Shown here piece by piece: positions 18,481 to 29,448 of a stretch of 64,000 nucleotides of DNA. The stretch lies in assembly GCF_002884495.1 (NCBI RefSeq), contig NZ_KZ614145.1, positions 372,001 to 436,000 of the forward strand, read 5' to 3'. The notes beneath the pieces are model-generated. The model was given only the letters and a program-made list of their open reading frames with translations, was not told the DNA's origin and did no database searches. The DNA comes from Rummeliibacillus pycnus (lineage in GTDB: Bacteria > Bacillota > Bacilli > Bacillales_A > Planococcaceae). Each line of letters starts with the position of its first letter. The stretch's first letter is position 1. Made by a program: the position numbers and the translations under genes.

Positions 18481-19491
18481 ATGGCTTTAACAGGTAGTTT
18501 ACTAGCTACAATTATTGCAATTGTAGTAGTATTTTTAGCGCTAGTTGTACTATTCACATTTGTACCTGTAGCATTATGGATTTCAGCACTTGCAGCAGGA
18601 GTAAAAGTAAGTATTTTCACACTAATAGGGATGCGTTTACGTCGAGTAATTCCTTCGCGGATCGTTAATCCTTTGATCAAAGCACATAAAGCAGGTCTTC
18701 CTGTAACGATTAATCAATTGGAAAGTCACTATCTTGCCGGCGGGAATGTTGATCGTGTTGTAAACGCATTAATCGCTGCTCATCGTGCTAATATATCGTT
18801 AACATTTGAACGTTGCGCTGCTATTGATTTGGCTGGTCGTGATGTGCTAGAAGCAGTTCAAATGTCAGTTAACCCAAAAGTTATTGAAACACCGTTTATT
18901 GCAGGTGTTGCGATGAATGGGATTGAAGTCAAAGCGAAAGCGCGTATTACTGTTCGTGCCAATATTGATCGCTTAGTCGGTGGTGCTGGTGAAGAAACCA
19001 TTGTAGCACGTGTTGGTGAAGGGATTGTCAGTACAATAGGTAGTTCACAAAGTCATACAGATGTTCTTGAAAACCCAGATTCAATCTCACAAACAGTATT
19101 ATCTAAGGGTTTAGACTCAGGTACTGCATTTGAAATTCTGTCTATCGATATCGCAGATGTTGATGTCGGCAAGAACATTGGCGCGGAATTACAAATCGAG
19201 CAAGCACAAGCAGATAAAAACATTGCTCAGGCGAAAGCTGAAGAACGACGTGCAATGGCAGTTGCTTCTGAACAAGAGATGATTGCTAAAGTACAAGAGA
19301 TGAAAGCAAAAGTAGTTGAAGCTGAAGCAGAAGTACCAATGGCAATGGCTGAGGCATTACGCTCAGGAAATATCGGAATTATGGATTATATGAATTACAA
19401 AAACATTCAAGCAGATACAGGTATGCGTGATTCCATTGGTAAAATGAATCAAAATGGGCATGACGCAAATAAAACTTCCGATGATCAATAA
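18481..19491 (+). CDS. floA: Flotillin-like protein FloA
   Basis: 336 aa. Scaffold protein of functional membrane microdomains. N-terminal hydrophobic hairpin ([19 protein letters not shown]), SPFH/PHB-like domain ([20 protein letters not shown] onward), and the EA-repeat C-terminus ([20 protein letters not shown] ... [19 protein letters not shown]) responsible for oligomerisation. ATG 18481 is directly behind AGGAGG; an upstream TTG in frame overlaps nfeD and is not used. Co-transcribed with the NfeD partner. Confidence 0.96.
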   Translation: MALTGSLLATIIAIVVVFLALVVLFTFVPVALWISALAAGVKVSIFTLIGMRLRRVIPSRIVNPLIKAHKAGLPVTINQLESHYLAGGNVDRVVNALIAAHRANISLTFERCAAIDLAGRDVLEAVQMSVNPKVIETPFIAGVAMNGIEVKAKARITVRANIDRLVGGAGEETIVARVGEGIVSTIGSSQSHTDVLENPDSISQTVLSKGLDSGTAFEILSIDIADVDVGKNIGAELQIEQAQADKNIAQAKAEERRAMAVASEQEMIAKVQEMKAKVVEAEAEVPMAMAEALRSGNIGIMDYMNYKNIQADTGMRDSIGKMNQNGHDANKTSDDQ

Positions 19492-19532
19492 TATAACAAA
19501 TCATATGTACATGAAGATAGGGGGCTAAATTT

Positions 19533-19997
19533 ATGGAAGCGATTATTATCTTAATTATCACTTCATTAATTGGCTATTTCTTCAAAGATAAAAATGAAAA
19601 GAATACAAAAACACCTCCTCCCATTAATCGTCCAATCCCACAATTTGGGTCAAAGAAATTAGATCAAAAAATGCATAAAGTGGAGGAGTATACAAAGAAT
19701 GTTCTACAGGATATTGAACATAAAATACCTGAAATAGATGAAAAGAAAAAACAAATTACGCGTATAGATCAAAAAGTGGAGCGACTCCTTAAAAAGGAAG
19801 TCGGTGAACGAATTGATCGAACAACAAATGAGCGTTCAGAGCGTTCAACAATCATACAAAAATCCAATCCTATGGAAGTTTCTAAAAAAGAAAAAACTTC
19901 CTCTAGTTCTGGGTTTACTTTTCCGAAGAATTCAAATGATTTAGCGCAAGCATTTTTAATGGCTGAAATATTAGGACCACCCAAATCGAAAAGATAA
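19533..19997 (+). CDS. Uncharacterised single-pass membrane protein downstream of floA
   Basis: 154 aa. One N-terminal transmembrane segment (EAIIILIITSLIGYFF), then a long hydrophilic and strongly charged region likely to be helical (EEYTKNVLQDIEHKIPEIDEKKK) and a conserved-looking tail (FTFPKNSNDLAQAFLMAEIL). The tail pattern, short helix plus PPKSKR end, looks like a docking motif. It holds the position of B. subtilis yqfB but I cannot establish homology. Location between floA and yqfC suggests a membrane-organisation or sporulation role, by context only. Confidence 0.6.
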   Translation: MEAIIILIITSLIGYFFKDKNEKNTKTPPPINRPIPQFGSKKLDQKMHKVEEYTKNVLQDIEHKIPEIDEKKKQITRIDQKVERLLKKEVGERIDRTTNERSERSTIIQKSNPMEVSKKEKTSSSSGFTFPKNSNDLAQAFLMAEILGPPKSKR

Positions 19998-20004
19998 CAC
20001 ATGC

Positions 20005-20047
20005 CCTCCTCTCTTGTAGCATATGCTAAAAAGAGAGGGGGTTTTTT
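20005..20047 (+). terminator. Terminator hairpin whose 3' arm carries the yqfC ribosome-binding site
   Basis: Outer stem CCTCCTCTCTT / AAGAGAGGGGG (one wobble), inner palindrome TAGCATATGCTA, six T, then the yqfC ATG at 20048. The GAGAGGGGG of the 3' arm is the only Shine-Dalgarno sequence for yqfC, 6 nt before ATG. Folding would both stop transcription and hide the site. Confidence 0.75.
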
Positions 20048-20287
20048 ATGTCGAAAAGGCTATTACAAGTGATGCCTCTGATCGAAATTGAAAACTTCCA
20101 GCAAATTAGAATCAGAGGAGATTTAATGCTTGAAACGATTGCAGATCACCACATGACTTTTTTGCATGAAGATTACCGTATACAAATTGAAGCTGAATCC
20201 TTTCATGTAAAACTTCTTCGAGATGAATTGTTAGCACTTGACATGAAAAACTTAAAAAAAATTGAGCTCACCAGAATAGAGGATTAG
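20048..20287 (+). CDS. yqfC: Sporulation protein YqfC
   Basis: 79 aa, YabP/YqfC family. The family is required for efficient sporulation in the mother cell and in B. subtilis is transcribed with yqfD. Short beta-rich protein (EIENFQQIRIRGDLMLETIA, ITEFHV-like middle) with no membrane segment. Its start follows a terminator hairpin with no gap, and yqfD begins 5 nt after its stop. Confidence 0.9.
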   Translation: MSKRLLQVMPLIEIENFQQIRIRGDLMLETIADHHMTFLHEDYRIQIEAESFHVKLLRDELLALDMKNLKKIELTRIED

Positions 20288-20292
20288 GATGT

Positions 20293-21411
20293 ATGAAAAA
20301 AAGTCGAGAATATCGTATTGTTCGAATTCGTATTAAAAGAACGAAAAGACTCCCAGCTTTTTTAAACGCACTAACAAAATCCAAAATCGTATTGCGTCAC
20401 CTTACAACAACAGAAGATGAAGTGTCATTCCACACTGTACGAAAACATCTTCCCACTATTCGGAAATTACGTTATCAATATGGCATTACTTTTCGAATAG
20501 AGTCATTAGATGACGATCAAGTATTACGTAAAGAGTGGATTGTTTACACTGGATTAGTTCTCTTGCTTGCCATTCCTTTCTTATTTTCTCAATGGATTTG
20601 GCAAGTGTCTATTGAAAATGCAACACCAGAGCAAACAGAAGAATTGTCCACAACCTTAAATGAAATGCACTTAGCAGGACCTTTTATGAAGAAGAATAAA
20701 CCAGATGATTCAATGATTAGACAATTTATATTATCGAAACATCGAGACCTTTCTTGGATTCATATTCATCGAAGAGGAAGTAAGTTGATTTTTGAGCCAT
20801 TAGCAGCCCCAGTGATTGAAAACGAAGTCACAAATGACTCTGTAAAGGGCAATTTAATAGCAAATAAAAGTGGTGTTATTACACACTTTAACTTACAAAA
20901 AGGTGAACGAGTAGTAGAAGAAAATGATGCTGTAAAAAACGGTGATTTACTGGTATCAGGTGTATTAAAACGTGGTGAAGAAGATATCGTTTATGGAGCA
21001 GAGGGAGAAGTGTATGCAGATTACTGGATAGAATCTGACTTTTCAATACCAAAAAGGATTTCTTATAAGACTATGGGAGAAAAAACGTATCATTTCCGTT
21101 GGGCAAATGAGAAAAAGAATGAAAATGCATGGAAAGTCGTAAAATTACCTAAGTGGTTTTCAGCGATTGGTGAAGTATACTTACAGCAAGAATTAATTGA
21201 AAAAAAAGTTACGCTTGACGAAAATTCAATTGAAAATATGATAATCCCCCTTTTGCATCAAAAATATGTAAAAGAATTACCACCAAAAACCGTTGTAAAG
21301 CGTGAAAAACTTTTGAATGTTACAATTGATAATGATACAGTAAGAGGGAAAGTATTGTTTTTAGTAAATGAAAATATTGCAGTTAAACAAGCGATTAACC
21401 AAGGAGATTGA
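20293..21411 (+). CDS. yqfD: Sporulation protein YqfD
   Basis: 372 aa (slightly shorter than typical ~395). Stage IV-type sporulation protein with one transmembrane segment near residue 95 (WIVYTGLVLLLAIPFLFSQW), a cytoplasmic N-terminal domain and a large outer domain containing the conserved GVITHFNLQKGERVVEENDAV-type beta-hammerhead region (SGV...V..GD.LVSG). Likely acts in the mother-cell or outer forespore membrane; the molecular function is not known. Coupled to yqfC and followed 2 nt later by phoH. Confidence 0.92.
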   Translation: MKKSREYRIVRIRIKRTKRLPAFLNALTKSKIVLRHLTTTEDEVSFHTVRKHLPTIRKLRYQYGITFRIESLDDDQVLRKEWIVYTGLVLLLAIPFLFSQWIWQVSIENATPEQTEELSTTLNEMHLAGPFMKKNKPDDSMIRQFILSKHRDLSWIHIHRRGSKLIFEPLAAPVIENEVTNDSVKGNLIANKSGVITHFNLQKGERVVEENDAVKNGDLLVSGVLKRGEEDIVYGAEGEVYADYWIESDFSIPKRISYKTMGEKTYHFRWANEKKNENAWKVVKLPKWFSAIGEVYLQQELIEKKVTLDENSIENMIIPLLHQKYVKELPPKTVVKREKLLNVTIDNDTVRGKVLFLVNENIAVKQAINQGD

Positions 21412-21413
21412 GC

Positions 21414-22370
21414 ATGACAGAACAACAACCAATTCAATTACAAATGCAAGATCCAAATGAAGCAGTCATGCTTCTAGGTATTTCTGATGTCAATTTAAAA
21501 TTAATCGAAGAAGCTTTCCGTATTCAAATGATTACCCGTGGTGATTCAATAGTCATTGTGGGTGAAGAAGACAATAAACAACAAGCTAGTCTTTTAGTAC
21601 AACAATTATTGAAAGTCATAAGAAAAGGCATTAACATCAATCAGCGTGATGTTGTGTCAGCACTAGAAATGTCTAAAAACGGGACGATTGAATATTTTTC
21701 TGAGCTTTATGATGAAGTAATTGCACGAAATACAAAAGGCAAAATAATTCGTGCAAAAACAATTGGGCAAAGACAATATATTCAAGCAATCCGTCATAAA
21801 GATTTGGTTTTTTGTATTGGACCTGCTGGAACAGGGAAAACGTATTTGGCTGTAGTCATGGCTACACAAGCATTGAAAAATGGTCATGTAAAAAGAATTA
21901 TTTTAACAAGACCAGCAGTTGAAGCTGGTGAAAGCCTAGGTTTCTTACCGGGAGATTTAAAAGAAAAAGTTGACCCATATTTAAGACCATTATACGATGC
22001 TTTAAATGATGTCCTAGGGGCAGAACAAACAGCTCGAATGATTGAACGGGGAACAATTGAAATTGCCCCGCTAGCTTATATGCGTGGTCGTACATTAGAT
22101 GATGCATTTGTTATATTAGATGAGGCTCAAAATACAACAGAGGCTCAGATGAAAATGTTTTTAACTCGTTTAGGATTTGGCTCAAAAATGGTCATTACAG
22201 GTGATAAAACACAAATTGATTTACCGAATGGTGCAAAATCAGGTCTTATTAGTGCAGAAAATACATTGCGAAATGTAAAAGAACTTGAATTTAGATTTTT
22301 AGAACAAGCAGACGTTGTCAGACATCCACTCGTTGCTAAAATTATTCAAGCTTATGAAGAACAAAAATAA
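21414..22370 (+). CDS. phoH: PhoH-like ATPase
   Basis: 318 aa, ATG behind AAGGAG. P-loop NTPase of the PhoH family (often paired with YbeY, implicated in RNA metabolism). An N-terminal KH-like region is followed by Walker A GPAGTGKTYLAV, Walker B VILDEAQNTTEAQMK and arginine-finger region RLGFGSKMVITGDKTQ. The order yqfC-yqfD-phoH-pgpH-ybeY is the conserved Bacillales arrangement. Confidence 0.95.
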   Translation: MTEQQPIQLQMQDPNEAVMLLGISDVNLKLIEEAFRIQMITRGDSIVIVGEEDNKQQASLLVQQLLKVIRKGININQRDVVSALEMSKNGTIEYFSELYDEVIARNTKGKIIRAKTIGQRQYIQAIRHKDLVFCIGPAGTGKTYLAVVMATQALKNGHVKRIILTRPAVEAGESLGFLPGDLKEKVDPYLRPLYDALNDVLGAEQTARMIERGTIEIAPLAYMRGRTLDDAFVILDEAQNTTEAQMKMFLTRLGFGSKMVITGDKTQIDLPNGAKSGLISAENTLRNVKELEFRFLEQADVVRHPLVAKIIQAYEEQK

Positions 22371-22382
22371 TATAGAAAAAGT

Positions 22383-22417
22383 AAAATCAGAGGGAAATTT
22401 GCTCCTCTGATTTTTTG
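22383..22417 (+). terminator. Intrinsic terminator after phoH
   Basis: 11-bp perfect stem AAAATCAGAGG / CCTCTGATTTT, 10-nt loop, T run. Confidence 0.92.
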
Positions 22418-22648
22418 ATGCAACAAGTTGAAACAGTTAATCGATTGAGTGGTCCTTTTGTAAAAATATCTATAGCACGTCTATAAGAATAGTAAATAGA
22501 ACCAATCCAAATCTAGTCAATTACCAATTAAACCAGCTTCGAAATTTACCTAATTTATGTAAAAAAAATAAAATTACTAATTGCTACTAAATAATGATGG
22601 CAAATCTCCAGACGCTTGGTATGATAAAAGAAGGTAGGAGGTGGCCAG

Positions 22649-24778
22649 ATGATTAATTTTATGAAAACAATACACCAATTTGTACGTTTTCCATTACTTT
22701 TAGCAAGTTTACTAGCAATTACTGCTATTATACAATTTTTCATTATGATAAGTGATATAGAAGGTGAACACTATGATATTAAGTTATTTCAATTATCACC
22801 TGCAACAATTCGTTCTGTAAAAACCGTAGAAGATACTGAAAAAACGCAGCAAGAAAGAGACAGAGTTGCTAGTGAGGTGAATCCTGTTTATTCGTTTTCA
22901 CCTGATATCGGAAAAAATCAGTCAGCCATCATTAAAGCAACATTCGACTACATAATTGAGGTTAAAGAAACAATCGGAAATGAAAAGAAAAAATTAACGA
23001 AAGATCGTATATTAGAACAACAGATTAAGAGTTTACGTGAGAAACTTGATGAGATTGATACAAATGGACAAACCATTAGATTTACGGATCAAGAACTTTC
23101 AACATTATTGTCACAAGATGAGCAAGATCTTATTTCAACTCGTGATGAATTAATATCAATAGTTTCTAAAAAGTTAACTGAGCCAATTCGCCAAGAACAA
23201 GTTTCAGATGCAAAAGTAAGTGTAGAAAAATCCGTTAGAAATAGTTTTTCAATTCCGGAAAATTTACGCTCAATTGCTATTACAATAGCGAGAACATCTA
23301 TCGTAGAAAATGACAAAAAAGACGATAAGCTAACGAAAGAGAGAATAGAGCAGGAAAAGGCAAATGTCGATCCAATTAGAATATTACAAGGTCAAATAAT
23401 TGTACAAGAGGGGCAATTAATTGATCGAGATGTCTATCATCAACTTGAAATTTTGGGTATGTTATCTAACAAACAATCGTATAAGCCAATTCTGGGATTA
23501 GGCTTGTTTATACTATTACAAATGGCTTTTTTTTATGCAACGTTTTATAATTGGAAAGCTGATACAAAACTAAAAACAAGAAATTTAGTCATTACCATTA
23601 GTATTTATCTGGCATCTATTGTAGCTATGAAATTATTAAATTTAGTGTCAAGTGAATTTGATGTTATGATTGGCTTCATATTCCCAGCAGCTGTTATACC
23701 TATGCTTATACGAAAATTAGTGAATGAGCGAATTGCACTATTAACAACTATTATGACTGCAGCAGTTGGTGGAATTGTATTTCAAGAAGGGTATTCTTCT
23801 GTTATTCAAATGGAAGTCTCTTTGTATATAATATTTAGTGGTTTTGCAAGTATCTATTTAATGAGAAATGTAAAGAGAAAATCCAGTGTGATGACAACTA
23901 GTTTGAATGTTTCTGCTGTTAATATCGCATTTATCGCTTTTTACTTGCTTCTCTCACAATCAAATTACGGTCCAAAAGAATTGGTTTATTATTTAACTGC
24001 TGCAATTGTTTCAGCTATATTATCGGGAGCATTAACTTTAGGATTAGTGCCTTTTATCGAATCTGCATTTGGTTTGCTATCAACAGATCGTTTAATTGAA
24101 TTATCAAATCCGAATCATCCATTATTAAAGAAAATTTTAGTGGAGACGCCTGGAACATACCATCATAGTGTCATGGTTGCTAATTTAGCGGATGCAGCTT
24201 GTGAAGCGATTGGTGCAGATGGTTTACTTGCACGAGTTGGTTGTTATTATCATGATATTGGGAAAACAAAAAGACCTGGCTTTTTTGTTGAAAACCAAAT
24301 GTCTGGGATTAATCCGCATGATCAATTACCGCCTAAGACAAGCAGAGATATTATTATTGCACATACTGAAGATGGTGCTAAAATATTAGAGCAACATAAA
24401 ATTCCAAAAGAAATAGTCGATATAGCTAGACAACATCATGGCACAAGTTTAGTGAAGTTTTTTTACTATAAAGAGAAAGAAAATAACCCGGATGTTGACG
24501 AATTTGCCTTTCGTTATGCAGGTCCGAAGCCACAAACGAAAGAAATTGCTATAATAAGTATTGCAGATAGTGTTGAAGCCGCTGTACGCTCGATGAAAAA
24601 CCCAACATCAGAAGGAATACAGCAGCTTGTTCACAATATCATACAAGACAAATTACAGGATGGACAGTTTGATGAATGTGATGTTTCTATCCGAGAACTA
24701 AAAACAGCAGAGAATGTTTTTTGTGAAACTTTAAATGGAATTTTCCATTCACGTATCGAATATCCGAAGCCTAAATAA
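22649..24778 (+). CDS. pgpH: Cyclic-di-AMP phosphodiesterase PgpH (7TM-HD)
   Basis: 709 aa, the normal length (B. subtilis YqfF is close to this). Hydrolyses c-di-AMP to pApA. One N-terminal membrane segment, a large extracellular 7TMR-HDED domain (about residues 45-270), seven transmembrane helices (about 275-480), then the cytosolic HD domain with [28 protein letters not shown] and [16 protein letters not shown] as metal ligands. RBS AGGAGGTGG. First gene of the pgpH-ybeY-dgkA-cdd-era-recO run. Confidence 0.95.
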   Translation: MINFMKTIHQFVRFPLLLASLLAITAIIQFFIMISDIEGEHYDIKLFQLSPATIRSVKTVEDTEKTQQERDRVASEVNPVYSFSPDIGKNQSAIIKATFDYIIEVKETIGNEKKKLTKDRILEQQIKSLREKLDEIDTNGQTIRFTDQELSTLLSQDEQDLISTRDELISIVSKKLTEPIRQEQVSDAKVSVEKSVRNSFSIPENLRSIAITIARTSIVENDKKDDKLTKERIEQEKANVDPIRILQGQIIVQEGQLIDRDVYHQLEILGMLSNKQSYKPILGLGLFILLQMAFFYATFYNWKADTKLKTRNLVITISIYLASIVAMKLLNLVSSEFDVMIGFIFPAAVIPMLIRKLVNERIALLTTIMTAAVGGIVFQEGYSSVIQMEVSLYIIFSGFASIYLMRNVKRKSSVMTTSLNVSAVNIAFIAFYLLLSQSNYGPKELVYYLTAAIVSAILSGALTLGLVPFIESAFGLLSTDRLIELSNPNHPLLKKILVETPGTYHHSVMVANLADAACEAIGADGLLARVGCYYHDIGKTKRPGFFVENQMSGINPHDQLPPKTSRDIIIAHTEDGAKILEQHKIPKEIVDIARQHHGTSLVKFFYYKEKENNPDVDEFAFRYAGPKPQTKEIAIISIADSVEAAVRSMKNPTSEGIQQLVHNIIQDKLQDGQFDECDVSIRELKTAENVFCETLNGIFHSRIEYPKPK

Positions 24779-24794
24779 GCCTGGGAGGCATATA

Positions 24795-25269
24795 ATGAGT
24801 TTGAATATTGATTTTTTAGATGAAACAGGAAAAGTAAAGGAATCTGATATTGCACTAGTGGAAAATCTTTTGCAACATGCAGCAAAAGTAGAGAATATCG
24901 AAGATGGTACTGAAATTTCAATTACCTTCGTAACAAATGATGCCATTCATGAGATTAATCGTGAATATCGCCATAAGGATGCACCTACAGATGTTATTTC
25001 TTTTGCACTAGAAGAAGTAGGAGAAGGGGAAACACCGATTATTGCTGAAGGTATGCCACGTATATTAGGAGATATTATCATTTCAATCGATCGTACAAGA
25101 GAACAAGCAGAAGAATATGGTCATTCATTTGAACGTGAATTAGGATTTCTTGCTGTTCATGGTTTTCTTCATGTCCTTGGTTATGATCATATGGTTCCTG
25201 AAGATGAAAAAATTATGTTTGGTAAGCAAGATGAGATTTTAGAATCTTACGGCTTAACACGTGAAAACA

Positions 25270-25283
<14 letters not shown>
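24795..25283 (+). CDS. ybeY: Endoribonuclease YbeY
   Basis: 162 aa from the ATG behind GGGAGG; the open frame extends upstream inside pgpH but without a ribosome-binding site. Zn-dependent RNase for 16S rRNA 3' maturation and 70S quality control. The UPF0054 metal motif is complete: [11 protein letters not shown]. Upstream [10 protein letters not shown] is also characteristic. The 3' end overlaps dgkA by 14 nt. Confidence 0.96.
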
Positions 25284-26948
<1,665 letters not shown>

Positions 26949-26968
26949 AACGTAGGAAGTGAAGACAA

Positions 26969-27787
26969 TTGCTGAATAAATGGGAAGGCATTGTCTTAAA
27001 AACACGACCATATGGTGAGACAAACAAAGTTGTAACACTTATGACAAGAGAAGTTGGCAAAATTGCAACAATGGCTAGAGGTGCAAAAAAACCTTCTAGT
27101 CGCTTAGCTGCGATTAGCCAACCCTTTGTACATGGAATATTTATGATCCAGCAAGGTCGTGGCATGGGGACATTGCAGCAAGGAGAACCTATAGAATCCA
27201 TGCGACATGTTCAAGAAGATATTGTTGCAACTGCTTATGCTAGTTATATTGTTGAAATTGTTGACCGTTTAGTAGAATCAGATAAACCAGAACCTTACGC
27301 ATTTGATGTATTATCACAAGCACTTCATGCAATTGAAGAAGGCTATGATGCAGAAGCAATTGCCATGTTCGTAGAGTGGAAGATGTTACCGTACACAGGT
27401 GTCCAACCAATTTTACATGCATGTGCAAGCTGTGGTGCAGTTGAAGGGGAATTCGCCTTTTCATTTACACAAGGTGGTTTTTTATGCCATCGTTGTTTCC
27501 ATCGAGATCCCTATCTTATTCGCTTAACACCAACTCAGCTGAAACTAATTCGCATGTTTTATAATGTACCAATCGATCAAATCGGCAAACTTACATTAAA
27601 AAAAGAGACCAAAGGCTTTATTCGTAAAATTGTCACGACAATCTATGAAGAACAAACTGGTATGCGATTTAAGAGTCGATCTTTTATCGAGCAACTAGAG
27701 AGAACACCATTGCTTTTTAATGCTCATTTTAATAATCTACCCCATGAGGATAAGGAAGAAGAAACCCAAGCAAACGAAGATAGTTGA
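26969..27787 (+). CDS. recO: DNA repair protein RecO
   Basis: 272 aa. Loads RecA onto SSB-coated ssDNA with RecR. N-terminal OB fold (LLNKWEGIVLKTRPYGETNK), helical C-terminal domain and a four-Cys zinc site (CASCGAVEG ... GGFLCHRC). TTG start behind GGAAGTGAAG. The terminator stem starts inside its last codons. It ends the conserved backbone segment; in B. subtilis the glycyl-tRNA synthetase genes follow, while here ~13 kb of accessory DNA intervenes. Confidence 0.96.
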   Translation: MLNKWEGIVLKTRPYGETNKVVTLMTREVGKIATMARGAKKPSSRLAAISQPFVHGIFMIQQGRGMGTLQQGEPIESMRHVQEDIVATAYASYIVEIVDRLVESDKPEPYAFDVLSQALHAIEEGYDAEAIAMFVEWKMLPYTGVQPILHACASCGAVEGEFAFSFTQGGFLCHRCFHRDPYLIRLTPTQLKLIRMFYNVPIDQIGKLTLKKETKGFIRKIVTTIYEEQTGMRFKSRSFIEQLERTPLLFNAHFNNLPHEDKEEETQANEDS

Positions 27788-27805
27788 TTTGCTTGGGTTT
27801 CTTTT
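27760..27805 (+). terminator. Intrinsic terminator overlapping the recO 3' end
   Basis: 15-bp perfect stem AGAAACCCAAGCAAA (27760-27774) / TTTGCTTGGGTTTCT (27788-27802), then T-rich. The 5' arm is recO coding sequence. Confidence 0.9.
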
Positions 27806-27847
27806 CGCCTATTAATAAAAAGTAGTTGAACATTTTATACATTAGCT

Positions 27848-27877
27848 TTGACATTATTGAAATAGCAAACATATAAT
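27848..27877 (+). promoter_or_regulatory. Consensus sigma-A promoter of czrA-czcD
   Basis: TTGACA (27848-27853), 18-bp spacer, TATAAT (27872-27877). Both hexamers are perfect, as expected for a promoter held off by a repressor. Confidence 0.85.
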
Positions 27878-27881
27878 ATGT

Positions 27882-27905
27882 ATATATGAATAGATAATCA
27901 TATAT
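27882..27905 (+). promoter_or_regulatory. Operator for the ArsR/CzrA-type zinc repressor
   Basis: Perfect inverted repeat ATATATGA-N8-TCATATAT directly after the -10, resembling known CzrA/ZntR-class operators (ATATGAA...TTCATAT). Confidence 0.8.
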
Positions 27906-27946
27906 TGAAATATATAGATAGAATAAGGTTGAAAGGAGTAGTAGTT

Positions 27947-28267
27947 TTGAGTGAAGAAAAAATTCCATTTGAAGCGGAAGATTTAAATGAAGAAATATTA
28001 TTTTTAGTTGCACAAACATTTAAAGCAATTAGTGATCCTACGCGTATTCGTATTTTAAATTTGTTGTGTAAAAAAGAGCATTCTGTAAATGAGATTGGAG
28101 AAAAATTGAATTTAAAACAATCAACTGTATCTCATCAATTGAGCTTTTTAAAAAATTTGAGATTGGTGAAATTTCGCCGCGAAGGAACAACACTTTATTA
28201 TTCGCAAGATGATGAGCATGTCATGGCTATTCTTCAGCAAACCATTGATCATGCAAAACATAATTAG
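27947..28267 (+). CDS. czrA: ArsR family zinc-sensing repressor, CzrA-like
   Basis: 106 aa from TTG 27947 with GAAAGGAG upstream; an in-frame TTG at 27905 would overlap the operator. Winged helix-turn-helix ([20 protein letters not shown]). The alpha-5 metal site has Asp89, His91, His102 and His105, exactly the D-x-H-x10-H-x2-H spacing of S. aureus CzrA, so Zn(II)/Co(II) sensing is well supported. It precedes the czcD exporter by 14 nt and has a matching operator at its promoter, so it should repress its own operon and release on zinc excess. Confidence 0.92.
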   Translation: MSEEKIPFEAEDLNEEILFLVAQTFKAISDPTRIRILNLLCKKEHSVNEIGEKLNLKQSTVSHQLSFLKNLRLVKFRREGTTLYYSQDDEHVMAILQQTIDHAKHN

Positions 28268-28281
28268 GGGTGAAAAAGACA

Positions 28282-29235
28282 ATGGGACATTCACATGATG
28301 GGCATAGCCATGATCATACACATGGTGCAAATAAAAAGACGTTATTGTTAGCTTTTAGTATGATTACAATCTATATGATTGTAGAGGTTGTGGGAGGATA
28401 TATTACGAATAGTTTAGCGTTATTATCCGATGCTGGACATATGTTGAGTGATGCTATTTCTCTCGGGGTAGGTGTATTAGCATTTACATTTAGCGAAAAA
28501 GTTGCGAACAATCGTAATACTTACGGCTATAAACGATTTGAAATTTTAGCAGCAGTTTTTAATGGTGTCACGTTAATCCTAATAGCAGTTTTTATCTGTG
28601 TAGAAGCGATAAAACGTTTTTCAAACCCTCCAGAAGTCTCTTCAAGTGGAATGTTAATCATTGCATTTATAGGATTATTAGTAAATGTATTAGTCGCATG
28701 GATATTAATGCGCGGTGGTGATACACATGACAATTTGAATATGCGAGCGGCATTCTTACATGTTATAAGTGATATGCTTGGTTCAATTGGAGCTATTATA
28801 GCGGCTATTTTAATTATGTTCTTTGGTTGGGAATGGGCTGATCCAGTAGCGAGTATTATTGTTGCATTACTCGTGTTAACAAGTGGTTGGCGTGTTACGA
28901 GAGATTCTGTCCATGTTCTTATGGAAGGTACACCTTCAAATATAGAATTAGATGAGATTATAAGTACAATTCGTGAATCAAAAGAGGTCATTGATTTACA
29001 TGATTTACACATATGGACAATTACAAGTGGACAAAATGCACTTTCTTGCCATATTGTCGTTGATGGGGCATTAACCATTAAAGAAGGACAAAATTTTCTT
29101 CAAACTTTAGAACATAAATTACACCATTTGGGAATTGGTCATATGACTGTTCAGTTAGAGATGGATTCACACAAACATGAAAATACAATTTTATGTAATT
29201 TAGATTCAAACCAAGATCATCATCATAAACATTAA
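28282..29235 (+). CDS. czcD: Cation diffusion facilitator, zinc/cadmium exporter CzcD
   Basis: 317 aa. Proton-coupled zinc efflux across the cytoplasmic membrane. His-rich N-terminus (HSHDGHSHDHTHG), six transmembrane helices, site A ligands in LLSDAGHMLSDA and HVISDMLGS, and the C-terminal cytosolic domain with LHDLHIWTITSGQNALSCH. ATG 28282 is preceded by AGGGGTGA; the GTG at 28270 is inside that site. Operon with czrA. Confidence 0.95.
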   Translation: MGHSHDGHSHDHTHGANKKTLLLAFSMITIYMIVEVVGGYITNSLALLSDAGHMLSDAISLGVGVLAFTFSEKVANNRNTYGYKRFEILAAVFNGVTLILIAVFICVEAIKRFSNPPEVSSSGMLIIAFIGLLVNVLVAWILMRGGDTHDNLNMRAAFLHVISDMLGSIGAIIAAILIMFFGWEWADPVASIIVALLVLTSGWRVTRDSVHVLMEGTPSNIELDEIISTIRESKEVIDLHDLHIWTITSGQNALSCHIVVDGALTIKEGQNFLQTLEHKLHHLGIGHMTVQLEMDSHKHENTILCNLDSNQDHHHKH

Positions 29236-29246
29236 ACGAAAATTTT

Positions 29247-29272
29247 AAGCGTGGACTCCTGGGAAAACGAGC
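29247..29272 (+). repeat. Remnant of the palindromic repeat after czcD
   Basis: AAGCGTGGACTCCTGGGAAA and the following ACGAG match the left part of the 101-bp module (TAGCGTAGACTCCTGTGGGA...), with one base changed and one or two lost. A decayed partial copy. Confidence 0.55.
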
Positions 29273-29293
29273 TATAAGTTAAATAATCTAGTC

Positions 29294-29337
29294 AAAAAGA
29301 ATTCATTTGGGGGAAATCCCAAATGAATTCTTTTTTT
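29294..29337 (+). terminator. Intrinsic terminator after czcD
   Basis: Up to 18-bp stem AAAAAGAATTCATTTGGG / CCCAAATGAATTCTTTTT, 6-nt loop, T run. Confidence 0.93.
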
Positions 29338-29448
29338 GACACTCTATAAAAAATACAAATTATTTTAACAACCAACTTTTTAAAAGGTTTAAAGCCTATC
29401 GAGATAGATAGGAGATCTGCATACCATAATAGGAGGAGGCGATTATTA

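Noticed and set aside
28527-29078. 183-codon minus-strand open frame opposite czcD
   Set aside because: Antisense shadow of a clear CDF exporter; no ribosome-binding site and no recognisable protein features.
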